Counted from the first letter of the stretch, positions 1 to 9,823 are shown. The stretch: 64,000 bases of DNA from Fulvimonas soli (GCF_003148905.1 NZ_QGHC01000006.1:164286-228285); one strand, 5' to 3'. Numbers and translations are program-made. The notes: generated by a model not told the origin, from the sequence alone.

Positions 1-62
1 AAGCGGGAATCCATTTTTGCCCTTGCCACCCCGGAAGATGGATTCCCGCTTGCGCGGGAATG
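1..62. repeat. Inverted-repeat element (GGAATCC..GGATTCC)
   Basis: The left edge holds GCGGGAATCCAT and, about 25 bases on, ATGGATTCCCGC, followed by a second small hairpin in CGCTTGCGCGGGAATGAC. It is non-coding. It belongs to the same loose family as the elements at 5931-6110, 7140-7258, 22697-22725 and 52466-52640, all of which pair a GGAAT..ATTCC-type end. The element may be cut by the window edge. Nothing else is seen up to the first gene. Confidence 0.6.
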
Positions 63-191
63 ACAGCCGGGTCTGGGAGTGGCCGGGTTTGCGGCGGGCG
101 TCCCCCGGAACCGTTCTGCCGGGTCCGGCCCCGTTCGCGCTGACGCCCCGCCCTGGCCGCGCGGGGGCGATACGGCCGCAAGACCGCGGCC

Positions 192-755
192 TCAGGCGCG
201 GCCGGCGAACTCGCCGGTGAGGGTGTTCACCCACACCTTGTCGTCGTTGCTGATGTACTCGGGCACCTGGATCTCGATGCCGGTATTGAGCCGGGCCGGC
301 TTGGTGCGCTTGGTGGCGCTGGCGCCCTTCAGCTCCGGCGCGGTGTCCACCACGGTCAGCGCCACGCTGGTGGGCACCTGCAGGCCGACCGGGGCGTCGT
401 CGATCAGCTGCACGTAGTAGCCCTCCAGCCCCTCGACGATGTAGCCGGCATTGTCGCCGACCAGCTCGGGGCCGAGTGGGTACTGCGTGTAGTCCTCCGC
501 GTCCATGAACACGTAGGTGTCGCCGTCCATGTAGGAGAAGTGGGCGGCGCGGCGCACCAGGTCCATCTCCCTCAGGTCGTCGTCGGCGCGCAGGCTGAGG
601 TCGTACTTGCGCCCGCCGGGGATGGAATAGAGCGTGAAGCGGAAGGTGACGTTGCCGCCGCGCGCGGTGGGCGCGCTGCGCTCGATGTCGCGCACCTGGT
701 AGACGGTGCCCTCGTGCTCGACCACGTTGCCTTTCTTGATGTCGGAAGCTTTCAT
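192..755 (-). CDS. efpL: Elongation factor P-like protein EfpL (YeiP)
   Basis: This 187-residue protein is a three-domain EF-P paralog that binds between the ribosomal P and E sites and relieves stalling at proline-containing motifs. The N-terminal KOW-like domain carries the loop SAPTARGGN, whose tip residue is Arg32. EF-P proper carries a modified Lys or rhamnosylated Arg in a differently built loop, so the loop and the whole-length match point to the EfpL/YeiP branch. The length is normal for the family. The 20 bases upstream of the ATG are pyrimidine-rich repeat sequence without a clear Shine-Dalgarno, so translation may start weakly or from a leaderless message. It stands alone, ahead of a repeat-filled gap. 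Confidence 0.93.
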   Translation of the reverse strand: MKASDIKKGNVVEHEGTVYQVRDIERSAPTARGGNVTFRFTLYSIPGGRKYDLSLRADDDLREMDLVRRAAHFSYMDGDTYVFMDAEDYTQYPLGPELVGDNAGYIVEGLEGYYVQLIDDAPVGLQVPTSVALTVVDTAPELKGASATKRTKPARLNTGIEIQVPEYISNDDKVWVNTLTGEFAGRA

Positions 756-759
756 GGGG

Positions 760-868
760 AAAGGGAATCGGGAATGGGGAAAATAGGGAACAGGAAGAGC
801 GGGAAGGGCGAGGGAACCGGAAGGGCGAGGGAACGGCCTTTGGCGATTCCCGATTCCCTATTCCCGCC
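760..868. repeat. Intergenic GGGAATCGGGAAT inverted repeat
   Basis: The gap between efpL and the next gene is filled by GGGAATCGGGAATGGGG and related GGGAA units, ending in the complementary GATTCCCGATTCCCTATTCCC. It could fold into a long imperfect hairpin. A related GGGAACGGGGAACGGGG string occurs inside the icmF reading frame near 62825. Confidence 0.6.
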
Positions 869-1636
869 TCACTTGGACTGCAGCCGCACCGCGCCATCCA
901 GCCGGATGGTCTCGCCGTTGACGTAGCGGTTGCCGAGGATGAAGGCCACCGTCCGCGCGAACTCCTCCGGCTTGCCCAGCCGCGAGGGGAACGGGATCGA
1001 GGCGGCCAGCGACTCCTGCACCTGCGGCGGCATGCCGTCCACCATCGGGGTCCAGAAGATCCCCGGCGCGATGGTCGCCACGCGGATGCCGAAGCGCGCC
1101 AGCTCGCGCGCCATCGGCAGCGTCATGCCGACCACGCCGCCCTTGGAGGCCGAGTACGCGGCCTGGCCGATCTGGCCCTCGTAGGCGGCCACGCTGGCGG
1201 TGTTGACGATCACGCCGCGCTCGCCGTCCTCGCCGGGCTCGTTGTGCTGCATCAGCGCGGCGCCGGCCTTGGCCACGTTGAAGCTGCCGACCAGGTTCAC
1301 CATCACCGTGGCCTGGAACTGCGACAGCGCCATCGGCCCCTCCTTGCCCAGCACGCGGCCGGCGCCGAGGATGCCGGCGCAGTTGACCACCACGTTGAGC
1401 CCGCCCATCGCCTCGCGCGCGGCGGCCACGTTGGCGGCCACGCCGTCCTCGCTGGTGACGTCGGTGCGGTGGAAGCGCGCGGCCGCGCCCAGCGCCTGCG
1501 CGGCGGCCTGGCCCTTTTCCTCGTTGACGTCGAACAGCGCCACCCGCCCGCCGTGGGCGACGATGTGCTGCGCCACCGCATGGCCGAGGCCCGAGGCGCC
1601 GCCGGTGACGACGGCCTTGACTTGGTCGAGCTGCAT
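869..1636 (-). CDS. SDR-family 3-hydroxyacyl-CoA dehydrogenase (type II-like)
   Basis: The product is a 255-residue NAD(P)-dependent short-chain dehydrogenase. The N-terminal cofactor motif GGASGLG, the NCAGILG strand and the catalytic YSASKGG (Tyr and Lys) are all present. Overall it resembles the HSD17B10/type II 3-hydroxyacyl-CoA dehydrogenases, which oxidise short and branched 3-hydroxyacyl-CoAs, and that would suit the branched-chain amino acid genes nearby. I chose the ATG at 1636 because the cofactor fold begins a few residues after it; a longer upstream reading has low-complexity Arg/Ala sequence. The substrate is inferred from family resemblance only. Confidence 0.85.
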   Translation of the reverse strand: MQLDQVKAVVTGGASGLGHAVAQHIVAHGGRVALFDVNEEKGQAAAQALGAAARFHRTDVTSEDGVAANVAAAREAMGGLNVVVNCAGILGAGRVLGKEGPMALSQFQATVMVNLVGSFNVAKAGAALMQHNEPGEDGERGVIVNTASVAAYEGQIGQAAYSASKGGVVGMTLPMARELARFGIRVATIAPGIFWTPMVDGMPPQVQESLAASIPFPSRLGKPEEFARTVAFILGNRYVNGETIRLDGAVRLQSK

Positions 1637-1848
1637 GGAATCCCTCTCCGGCGTGCCGAAAACCGCCATGGTATCCCAGCGCCGTTCCGCCGGGCCACGG
1701 CATCGCCGGCTGAACGCCGGCCGCGCGCGGCGCGGCCCGTTCATGTTCCTTTGGGCGGGGCGGAGGCAACGTGCCTGCGCAGGCGCCGCGGCGGCCGGCG
1801 GGATGTTCCCCCCGGGCCCGGCATCGCAGCCTCGCAAAGGAGCGGACC

Positions 1849-2220
1849 ATGAAGAAGCAGTTGGGCATCGTTGCGCTGTGCGCCGCCATGCTGGCGTCGA
1901 GCCCGGCGCTGCTGGCGCAGCCGTACGACCAGGACCACGATCATGACCATTACGGCCATGACCGCGATCATGATCACGACCACGACCGTCATCCGCCGTA
2001 CAACGGCATGCACGACCGCGGCCGCCACGAGGGCTGGTACCGCCGCGGCGGCCGGCTGCCGCCGGAGTACCGGGGGCCGCACTACGTCGTGACCGACTGG
2101 CGCCACGCGCACCTGCGCGAGCCGCCGCGCGGCTACGAGTGGGTGCGCAGCGACAACGGCGACTTCCTGCTGGTGGCGGTCGCCACCGGCATCATCACCG
2201 ACATCCTGCTCAACCAGTGA
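1849..2220 (+). CDS. RcnB-like periplasmic His-rich protein
   Basis: This 123-residue secreted protein has a signal peptide (residues 1-23, cut ALLA-Q), followed by a His/Asp-rich segment (about residues 26-50, many HDHD units) and a C-terminal RcnB-type domain (GPHYVVTDWR..HLREPPRGYEWV) ending in a short hydrophobic stretch. In E. coli RcnB contributes to periplasmic Ni/Co homeostasis; the His/Asp run here would suit divalent metal binding, which is inference. AAAGGAG lies 6 bases before the ATG at 1849, which fixes that start over the earlier in-frame candidate at 1771. A perfect palindrome follows 6 bases after the stop. Confidence 0.8.
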   Translation: MKKQLGIVALCAAMLASSPALLAQPYDQDHDHDHYGHDRDHDHDHDRHPPYNGMHDRGRHEGWYRRGGRLPPEYRGPHYVVTDWRHAHLREPPRGYEWVRSDNGDFLLVAVATGIITDILLNQ

Positions 2221-2226
2221 TGGCGT

Positions 2227-2258
2227 CCGTCGGCTCCGGCGCGCGCCGGAGCCGACGG
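2227..2258. terminator. Perfect 32-bp palindrome after the RcnB-like gene
   Basis: The half-site CCGTCGGCTCCGGCGC is followed directly by its exact reverse complement, with no loop. It starts 6 bases after the stop codon at 2220. It may act as a terminator or mRNA-stabilising hairpin, but there is no T-run, so intrinsic termination is unproven. Confidence 0.5.
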
Positions 2259-2279
2259 GCAGGAGTCCGGGCGCATCAT

Positions 2280-2343
2280 CGCGGCCGGAAGGCCGCTCCC
2301 ACAGGGTTGCGACAAGCTTGGTGGGAGCGGCCTTCCGGCCGCG
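2280..2343. repeat. REP-like hairpin, best copy of the GTGGGAGCGGCC family
   Basis: Two perfectly complementary 23-base arms (2280-2302 and 2321-2343) contain GGCCGGAAGGCCGCTCCCAC and its complement around an 18-base loop. Related copies occur at 9755-9823, 10797-10861, 51087-51110, 58511-58538 and 61432-61461, always between genes. It is a dispersed palindromic repeat of the REP/RAYT-mobilised type; no RAYT transposase gene is in the window. Confidence 0.85.
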
Positions 2344-2381
2344 AAATCGTTGCGGCAGTACGGCCTTCAAGCCGCCCAGGC

Positions 2382-2960
2382 TCAGAGGCGCCCGCGCTCC
2401 CCGAGCATCCGCAGGAACGCCTCCTCCCCGGCCAGCGCCGGAAACGGCACCACGGCCACGGGCGGCACGGCCGGCGGCATCAGCTCGCGCTGCCACACGC
2501 CCACGTCCCACCAGCGGCCCAGCTTGTAGCCGGCCTTGCGCCACACGCCCGCGGGCGCGAAGCCCATCGCCTCGTGCAGCGCCACGCTGGGCTCGCCGGG
2601 CAGGGTGATCACGCCCACGGCCTGGTGGATGCCCTGCAGGCGCATCGCCTCCAGCAGCGCGCCGTAGAGCCGGCGCGCGATGCCGCGGCGCTGCGCGCGC
2701 GGGTCCACGTAGATCGAGGTCTCGGCGATCCAGTCGTAGGCGGCGCGCTCGCGGAAGCGGCTGGCGTAGGCGTAGGCGAGCACCTCGCCGGCCTCGTCCC
2801 ACACCAGCCAGGGATAGTGCGCCAGCCGCGCGGCGATGCGTTCGCGCATCGCCGCCGCGCCCGGCAGCCCGGTCTCGAAGGTGGCCGCGCCGGCCTCGAC
2901 GTGCGGCGCGTAGATGGCATGGATCGCACCGGCGTCCTCCGGGCGGGCGATGCGGATCAT
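2382..2960 (-). CDS. GNAT N-acetyltransferase, phosphinothricin-acetyltransferase-like
   Basis: The 192-residue product is a complete GNAT fold with the acetyl-CoA pyrophosphate loop RGIARRLYGALLEAM and a C-terminal GVWRKAGYKLGRWWDV segment typical of the PAT/YncA branch, whose members acetylate small amines, including phosphinothricin or methionine sulfone. The actual substrate cannot be read from sequence. Its ATG overlaps the stop of the upstream GNAT gene by 4 bases, so the two are likely translated together. Confidence 0.88.
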   Translation of the reverse strand: MIRIARPEDAGAIHAIYAPHVEAGAATFETGLPGAAAMRERIAARLAHYPWLVWDEAGEVLAYAYASRFRERAAYDWIAETSIYVDPRAQRRGIARRLYGALLEAMRLQGIHQAVGVITLPGEPSVALHEAMGFAPAGVWRKAGYKLGRWWDVGVWQRELMPPAVPPVAVVPFPALAGEEAFLRMLGERGRL

Positions 2961-3424
2961 GCGAGGCGCTTCTCCATGCAGATGCTGCGGGGGCTGGCGT
3001 GGTGCTCGCCGAACGGCGGGCAGCGGCGGTAGCCGGCGCGCTCGTACAGCTCCAGCGCCTCGGCCTGCGCGGTGCCGGTCTCCAGCCGCACCAGCCGGCC
3101 GCCGTGGCGCCGGACGTGGTCTTCCATCGCGTCCAGCAGCTGGCGGCCCAGGCCCAGGCCGCGGCAGGCCGGCAGCACGTACATGCGCTTGATCTCGACG
3201 TAGTCGCCCTCGTCCACGCAGGCGCCGCAGGCCACCGGCCGGCCGTCCACGCGGGCGGTGATCACGCTGACGTTCGCGCGCCGCAGCGCCTCCAGCGCGA
3301 CCGGCTGGAGCGTGCCGGCGGGATGGAGCCGGGCGAGGTAGCCGTCCAGCTCGCGCAGCAGCGGCAGCACGTCGGGAGCGCCGGGGTCGTCCACGGCGAA
3401 GGTCAGGCGGGGCGCGGGTTTCAT
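2957..3424 (-). CDS. GNAT N-acetyltransferase
   Basis: A 155-residue single-domain GNAT protein. Strand 4 and the acetyl-CoA loop are visible as EIKRMYVLPACRGLGLGRQLL, followed by LETGTAQAEALELYERAGY. The substrate is unknown. The ATG at 3424 touches the stop of the YdeI-like gene (4-base overlap), and its own stop overlaps the next GNAT start, so these three genes form a tight minus-strand unit. Confidence 0.88.
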   Translation of the reverse strand: MKPAPRLTFAVDDPGAPDVLPLLRELDGYLARLHPAGTLQPVALEALRRANVSVITARVDGRPVACGACVDEGDYVEIKRMYVLPACRGLGLGRQLLDAMEDHVRRHGGRLVRLETGTAQAEALELYERAGYRRCPPFGEHHASPRSICMEKRLA

Positions 3425-4005
3425 TGCTTCCGGTATTTCCAGTTGCGCTGCTTGCCCTCGGCCAGCCATTCCGGCGTGGTGGCCAGGCGCTTCTGGCGGG
3501 TGGGTTCGGTCCTGGCCTCGCCGATCCACTCGACGTACTCGCGCCGCATGCCGGGCGTGAACGCCTCCCAGGTCATGCGCGCGGCCGCGTGCTGGCGCCG
3601 AGCGAGCGCGGCGGCGAGGTCCTGCGGCACCGCCGGCGGCGGCTTGGGCGCGGCCGGGCGTTTCGCCTTGGTCGCGGCCTCGCCGCGCGCGGCGGCCTTG
3701 CGCACCAGCGCGACGAGCGTCGCCTGCGGCGGCAGGTCGTCCAGGGAGGCGAGCCGGCCGGGCGTTCCGGCCTCGTCCGCGTCGCCGCCATCCTGCCAGA
3801 AGCCGAAGCTGCAGTGCTGCTTGAACGCGGCGAGGCGGCACGGCGGCCGGCCCCGGTACTCGAAGAACGGCATGCGCCACTTGATGGTCTCGGTCGCATC
3901 CGGGCAGGCGGCGTGGACCGCCGCGCGCGGCCGTTCCAGGATCGGCCGCGCGAACGGCGCGGCCTGGGCGATGTAGGCGTCGACGCGGGGATCGTGACCG
4001 TTCAT
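3421..4005 (-). CDS. YdeI/OmpD-associated (DUF1801-type) family protein
   Basis: A 194-residue soluble protein with an N-terminal DUF1801-like module (ETIKWRMPFFEYRG..HCSFGFW) and a C-terminal YdeI-type helical tail (RMTWEAFTPGMRREYVEWIGEARTEPTRQKR), joined by an Ala/Pro/Lys-rich linker. The biochemical role of this family is not established. I use the ATG at 4005, where the conserved domain begins, rather than an upstream in-frame start at 4026. It is first in a three-gene overlapping unit with two GNAT genes. Confidence 0.82.
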   Translation of the reverse strand: MNGHDPRVDAYIAQAAPFARPILERPRAAVHAACPDATETIKWRMPFFEYRGRPPCRLAAFKQHCSFGFWQDGGDADEAGTPGRLASLDDLPPQATLVALVRKAAARGEAATKAKRPAAPKPPPAVPQDLAAALARRQHAAARMTWEAFTPGMRREYVEWIGEARTEPTRQKRLATTPEWLAEGKQRNWKYRKQ

Positions 4006-4087
4006 GGAGGTTGCAGGATACCTCACCGGGGCGGCGTTCCCGCCCGGGCAGGGACGGCGGGCGCCGGCCCCTTCCGCGTGGCCGGGC

Positions 4088-4576
4088 TCACAGCTCGCGG
4101 ATGAAGAAGCGGTCGCAGCCGAAATGCCCGGTGCCGCCCATCGGCGCGCACAGCGGGGTGAAGCCGCTGCGGCGGTACAGCGCCTGCGCCGCGTGCATGC
4201 CGGCGAGCGTCTCCAGGTAGCAGCGGCGGAAGCCGTGCGCGCGGGCCGCGTCCAGGCAGCGCCGCATCATCGCCGCGCCGGCGCCGATGCCGCGCGCCCC
4301 GGGCAGGAAGTACATCTTGCGCAGCTCGCACACGTCCGCCCCGCCGCCCTCCAGCGGGGCGATGCCGGCGCCGCCGACCACCGCGCCGCCGCGCTCGACC
4401 ACGAAATAGCTGCAGCGCGGGCGCGCGTAGGCCTCGTACATGCGGTCCACCTCGGCGTCGTGGATGGCGAAGCCGGGGCCGTCGGCACCGAACTCGGGCA
4501 TCACCGCGCGGATGACCGCCGCCACCGCGGCGTCGTCGCGCGGCTCGATCGGGCGGATCAGGAACGCCTCGCTCAC
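4088..4576 (-). CDS. GNAT N-acetyltransferase
   Basis: A 162-residue GNAT enzyme with acetyl-CoA loop LPGARGIGAGAAMMRRCLD and the following CYLETLAGMHAAQALYRRSGF. The C-terminal GGTGHFGCDRFFIREL is shared with a well-populated but uncharacterised GNAT subfamily. The start is GTG at 4576, which overlaps the stop of the upstream amidohydrolase by 4 bases; translational coupling explains the non-ATG start. Confidence 0.88.
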   Translation of the reverse strand: MSEAFLIRPIEPRDDAAVAAVIRAVMPEFGADGPGFAIHDAEVDRMYEAYARPRCSYFVVERGGAVVGGAGIAPLEGGGADVCELRKMYFLPGARGIGAGAAMMRRCLDAARAHGFRRCYLETLAGMHAAQALYRRSGFTPLCAPMGGTGHFGCDRFFIREL

Positions 4577-5889
4577 GGCGCGCCCGCCGGCGCGCGGTAC
4601 ACCGCGCCGTCCTTCATCACGAACACCGGGTGGGCGAGGTCGCCGATGTGCGTGCTGGGATCGCCCGCGAAGGCGGCCAGGTCCGCGCGCAGGCCCGGCG
4701 CGATGCGGCCGAAGCCGTCCTGGCGCAGGATGCGCGCGGCGACGTCGGTGGCCGCGTGCAGCGCCTGCGCCGGCGTCATGCCGTCGGCCACCATCGCCGC
4801 CGGCTCGCGCCAGTTCTCGCCGTGCGCGAACACGCCCACGTCGCTGCCGTTGCCGATGGTGACGCCGGCCTTCAGCGCGGTGCGGAAGGCGCGCGCGGCC
4901 TCCTGCATGCGCGCGGTGGGCGCGTCGCGGCCGGGCACGTAGTGGTTGAAGTACTGCTCGGTGGCCTCGACCGCGGTGAGCGTGGGCTCGTAGGCGACGC
5001 CCTTCTGCTTCATCAGGCGGAAGGTGGCCTCGCTGGCGCCGTAGCCGTGCTCGACGCTGTCCACGCCGGCCTCCACCGCCATGCGCACGCCCGCGTCGCT
5101 GGCCGCGTGCACCGCGATCGGGCGGCCGAGCAGGTGCGCGGTCTCCACCAGCGCCTTCAGCTCGGCGGGCGTGAAGGTGGGCGCGGTGCCGCCGCCGGGG
5201 CCGACGCGGTAGTCGCCGTAGATCTTGATCCAGTCCGCGCCGCGCGCGGCCTGCTCGCGCACCGCGGCCATCGCCTGGTCGACGCCGCTCACCTCCTGCG
5301 CTCCGCCGGGCAGGCTGAGGTCGGGGCGGAAGCCGCGCGGGCCGGGGCCGTAGCTGGCGGTGGCGACGATCGCGCGGGTGGCCACGAACATGCGCGGGCC
5401 GGGGATCAGCCCTTCCTCGATCGCGCGCTTGACCGACACGTCGGCGAAGCCGGCGCCCTCGGTGCCGAGGTCGCGCTCGGCGGTGAAGCCGGCCAGCAGG
5501 GTGGCCTTGGCGTGCGCGGCGGCTTCCAGCGTGCGGTAGTCCTGCGGCTCGGTGAGCACCTGGTCGTTCCACAGCGTCTCGCTGTACGGGTGCAGGAACA
5601 GGTGCGAGTGCAGGTCGACGAGGCCGGGCGTGAGGGTGGCGCCGGGCAGCTCGACGCGCCGCGCATTGGCGGGCGCGCGGATGCCGTCGCGCGGGCCGAC
5701 CGCGGCGATCGCGCCGTCGTGCACCAGCACCGCCCAGCCGGCGTGCGCGGCGTCGCCGTCGGCGGTCCAGACGCGGTCGGGGAGCAGCAGCCAGTCGCCC
5801 TTGGGCGTGGGTGCGGGCGACGCGGCGTGGGCGAGCATCGCGCACAGCGGGGCGGCGCAGGCCAGCGCGTATCGGTGCCATGCTCTCAT
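4573..5889 (-). CDS. Secreted amidohydrolase (imidazolonepropionase-like)
   Basis: This 438-residue metal-dependent hydrolase has a signal peptide (about residues 1-22, ending AHA). Metal-binding landmarks are visible: DLHSH after GATLTPGLV, the KIYGDYR lysine region, IAVHAASD, SVEHGYG, and GNGSDVG for the Asp ligand. It fits the secreted imidazolidinase/prolidase-like group of amidohydrolases, which often cleave dipeptides or cyclic amides in the periplasm; the substrate is inference. The ATG at 5889 gives the signal peptide directly. It overlaps the downstream GNAT gene by 4 bases. Confidence 0.88.
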   Translation of the reverse strand: MRAWHRYALACAAPLCAMLAHAASPAPTPKGDWLLLPDRVWTADGDAAHAGWAVLVHDGAIAAVGPRDGIRAPANARRVELPGATLTPGLVDLHSHLFLHPYSETLWNDQVLTEPQDYRTLEAAAHAKATLLAGFTAERDLGTEGAGFADVSVKRAIEEGLIPGPRMFVATRAIVATASYGPGPRGFRPDLSLPGGAQEVSGVDQAMAAVREQAARGADWIKIYGDYRVGPGGGTAPTFTPAELKALVETAHLLGRPIAVHAASDAGVRMAVEAGVDSVEHGYGASEATFRLMKQKGVAYEPTLTAVEATEQYFNHYVPGRDAPTARMQEAARAFRTALKAGVTIGNGSDVGVFAHGENWREPAAMVADGMTPAQALHAATDVAARILRQDGFGRIAPGLRADLAAFAGDPSTHIGDLAHPVFVMKDGAVYRAPAGAP

Positions 5890-5930
5890 GCTCGTTCCCG
5901 TCTCTTCGGCTGCGTGGAAATAACCAGCAT

Positions 5931-6110
5931 CGTCATTCCGGCGAAAGCCGGAATCCAGTGAAATGCGTCGTGCGCAGCGCTCGAAACAGGTTTTGCGTGC
6001 TTCGCACGGTTCACTTGACTGGACGACTCGCCGCGCTCGCCCCTTCGGGGCCGTCCGCTTCGCAGGCGTTCGTCGCGCTGCGCGCTCGTCCGGCCTTTGC
6101 CGGAATGACG
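5931..6110. repeat. Composite repeat with TCATTCCGGCGAAAGCCGGAAT end
   Basis: This gap begins with CGTCATTCCGGCGAAAGCCGGAATCC and ends with CCGGCCTTTGCCGGAATGACG, its approximate complement. Between them, at about 5964-6012, is a core (GCGTCGTGCGCAGCGCTCG and on) that reappears at 52497-52545 in reverse orientation relative to conserved flanks. No reading frame of note is inside. Confidence 0.75.
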
Positions 6111-6163
6111 AGCATAAGCGCGCCGGCACGGACCGGGCCATCCGCGAAGCCGGCCTGCGAAAG

Positions 6164-7066
6164 TCACGCCGCCGTGCGCGCCCGCGTCACCCGGCTGGCG
6201 GTCTCCTTGTGCAGCTGCGCGGCCAGCCAGGCGCCGGTGGCGACGAGCAGGTCCAGGTCCACGCCGGTGTGCAGGCCCATGCCGTGCAGCATGTACACCA
6301 CGTCCTCGCTGGCGACGTTGCCGGTGGCGCCCTTGGCGTAGGGACAGCCGCCGGTGCCGGAGACGGCGCTGTCGACCACGCGCACGCCTTCCTCCAGGCA
6401 GGCCAGGATGTTGGCCAGCGCCTGCCCGTAGGTGTCGTGGAAGTGCACCGCCAGCGTGGCCATCGGCACTTCCTGCGCCACCGCGCGCAGCATCGCGCGC
6501 GCCTTGGCCGGCGTGCCCACGCCGATGGTGTCGCCCAGCGAGACCTCGTGGCAGCCCAGCTCGTGCAGGCGCCTGGCCACCCGCACCACGTCGCCCACCG
6601 GCACCTCGCCCTGGTAGGGGCAGCCGAGCACGGTGGAGACGTAGCCGCGCACCGCCACGCCGTCGGCCCTGGCGCGTTCCAGCACCGGCACGAAGCGCTC
6701 GATGGACTCGTCGATGGAGGCGTTGACGTTCCTGCGGTTGAACGCCTCGCTGGCGGCGGTGAACACCGCCACCTCGGCGGCGCCGACCGCGCGCGCGCGC
6801 TCGTAGCCCTGCAGGTTGGGCACCAGCACCGGGTAGCTCACGCCGGGCACCTTGCGGATGCCGCGGTAGACCTCGGCCGCGTCGGCGAGCTGCGGCACCC
6901 ATTTGGGGCTGACGAAGCTGGTCGCCTCGATGGTCTCGAGGCCGGTGGCGGAGAGCCGGTCGATCAGCGCGATCTTCACCTCGGCCGGGAGCGGGGCCCG
7001 CTCGTTCTGCAGGCCGTCGCGCGGGCCGACCTCGACGATGCGGACGTGGTCGCTGGAAGCGTTCAT
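6164..7066 (-). CDS. mvaB: Hydroxymethylglutaryl-CoA lyase
   Basis: The 300-residue enzyme cleaves HMG-CoA to acetoacetate and acetyl-CoA, the last step of leucine catabolism (LiuE). Hallmarks: GPRDGLQNE at residues 14-22, HFHDTYGQA with metal-binding His residues, and the active-site loop SGTGGCPYAKGATGN with the catalytic Cys, then ASEDVVYML. I chose the ATG at 7066, preceded by GGGG at 5 bases, over a TTG three codons upstream. It lies downstream of mccA and the methylglutaconyl-CoA hydratase on the same strand, matching liu order. Confidence 0.95.
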   Translation of the reverse strand: MNASSDHVRIVEVGPRDGLQNERAPLPAEVKIALIDRLSATGLETIEATSFVSPKWVPQLADAAEVYRGIRKVPGVSYPVLVPNLQGYERARAVGAAEVAVFTAASEAFNRRNVNASIDESIERFVPVLERARADGVAVRGYVSTVLGCPYQGEVPVGDVVRVARRLHELGCHEVSLGDTIGVGTPAKARAMLRAVAQEVPMATLAVHFHDTYGQALANILACLEEGVRVVDSAVSGTGGCPYAKGATGNVASEDVVYMLHGMGLHTGVDLDLLVATGAWLAAQLHKETASRVTRARTAA

Positions 7067-7139
7067 GGTCCCCAAGCATAGCCGCCCGCGCCTCGGCGCG
7101 CTCAGAGCCTGTTCCGACCTACCGTCGACCCGGCTATTC

Positions 7140-7258
7140 CCTCTCGGTCATTCCTGCGAAAGCAGGAGGCGCTTTTCAACAGCCGAAGGGCTGGTCATCC
7201 GGTGACGTTCCCTCGAAAGTCAGCGACGCTGGATCCCGGCTTTCGCCGGGATGACGTT
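7140..7258. repeat. GGAATGAC-type hairpin repeats between mvaB and the ABM gene
   Basis: The gap 7067-7293 holds TTCCTGCGAAAGCAGGA and, further on, ATCCCGGCTTTCGCCGGGAT followed by GACGTTCC. Both are short hairpins of the CCGGCTTTCGCCGG family. No gene or clear promoter is seen in the rest of the gap. Confidence 0.6.
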
Positions 7259-7293
7259 CCATGGGGGGACATTTGGAGATCGTGAACAGGCGC

Positions 7294-7596
7294 TCAGGCC
7301 GGATGGATGTAGCGCCCCAGCAGGGTCCGCTCGCTGGCCAGCGCCTCGCAGCGGGCGTCCAGCTCGGCGCAGGCCGCGGCGTTGAGGCGCATGAAGCGCT
7401 CGTAGGCGGTGAGGCTTTCCCAGTACTCGATGCCGAGGTAGGCGCCACCGCCCTGCGCGTCGCGCAGCAGGCGCGCGCCCTTGAAGGCCGGGTCGCGCCG
7501 GAACAGCGCGGCCCAGTCGCCGTCGTCGTTGTAGTGCCGCAGGAACGAGGCCTGGTGTTCCTCGGCGACCCGGTACCGCCGGATGATCACGTACAT
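7294..7596 (-). CDS. Antibiotic-biosynthesis-monooxygenase-like (ABM) small protein
   Basis: A 100-residue protein with the dimeric alpha/beta barrel pattern of ABM-domain proteins: MYVIIRRYRVAEEHQASF at the start, a central AYLGIEYWESLTAYERFM strand-helix unit and a C-terminal helix. Many such proteins are small oxygenases or stress proteins, but this one has no recognisable catalytic signature, so no reaction is assigned. It sits between mvaB and mccA on the same strand, with gaps of more than 70 bases on both sides. Confidence 0.72.
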   Translation of the reverse strand: MYVIIRRYRVAEEHQASFLRHYNDDGDWAALFRRDPAFKGARLLRDAQGGGAYLGIEYWESLTAYERFMRLNAAACAELDARCEALASERTLLGRYIHPA

Positions 7597-7671
7597 GGCG
7601 ATGCCCCGCGTGGATCCGGGGCGGGAGTATGGTCCCGCGCGGATGGCGCTGTCATGACGCGCCGCGCGGGA

Positions 7672-9660
<1,989 letters not shown>

Positions 9661-9754
9661 GCGGGGTCCTTGCGGCCGTTCGTCGGGGCGGCCGGCAAAG
9701 CTAGCAGATCGCCGGGGGCGGGCCGATGCGCGGCGCAGCATGGGGGGATCTGGC

Positions 9755-9823
9755 CATCGTGGCCGCAGGCCGCTCCCGCGAAGGATTGCCGCGACCCTGT
9801 GGGAGCGGCCTCCGGCCGCGATG
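9755..9823. repeat. REP-like element, imperfect copy
   Basis: CATCGTGGCCGCAGGCCGCTCCCGCG and GTGGGAGCGGCCTCCGGCCGCGATG form the two arms of a hairpin in the gap between mccA and the hydratase gene. It matches the family best seen at 2280-2343. The remainder of the gap (9661-9918) has no gene. Confidence 0.75.
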
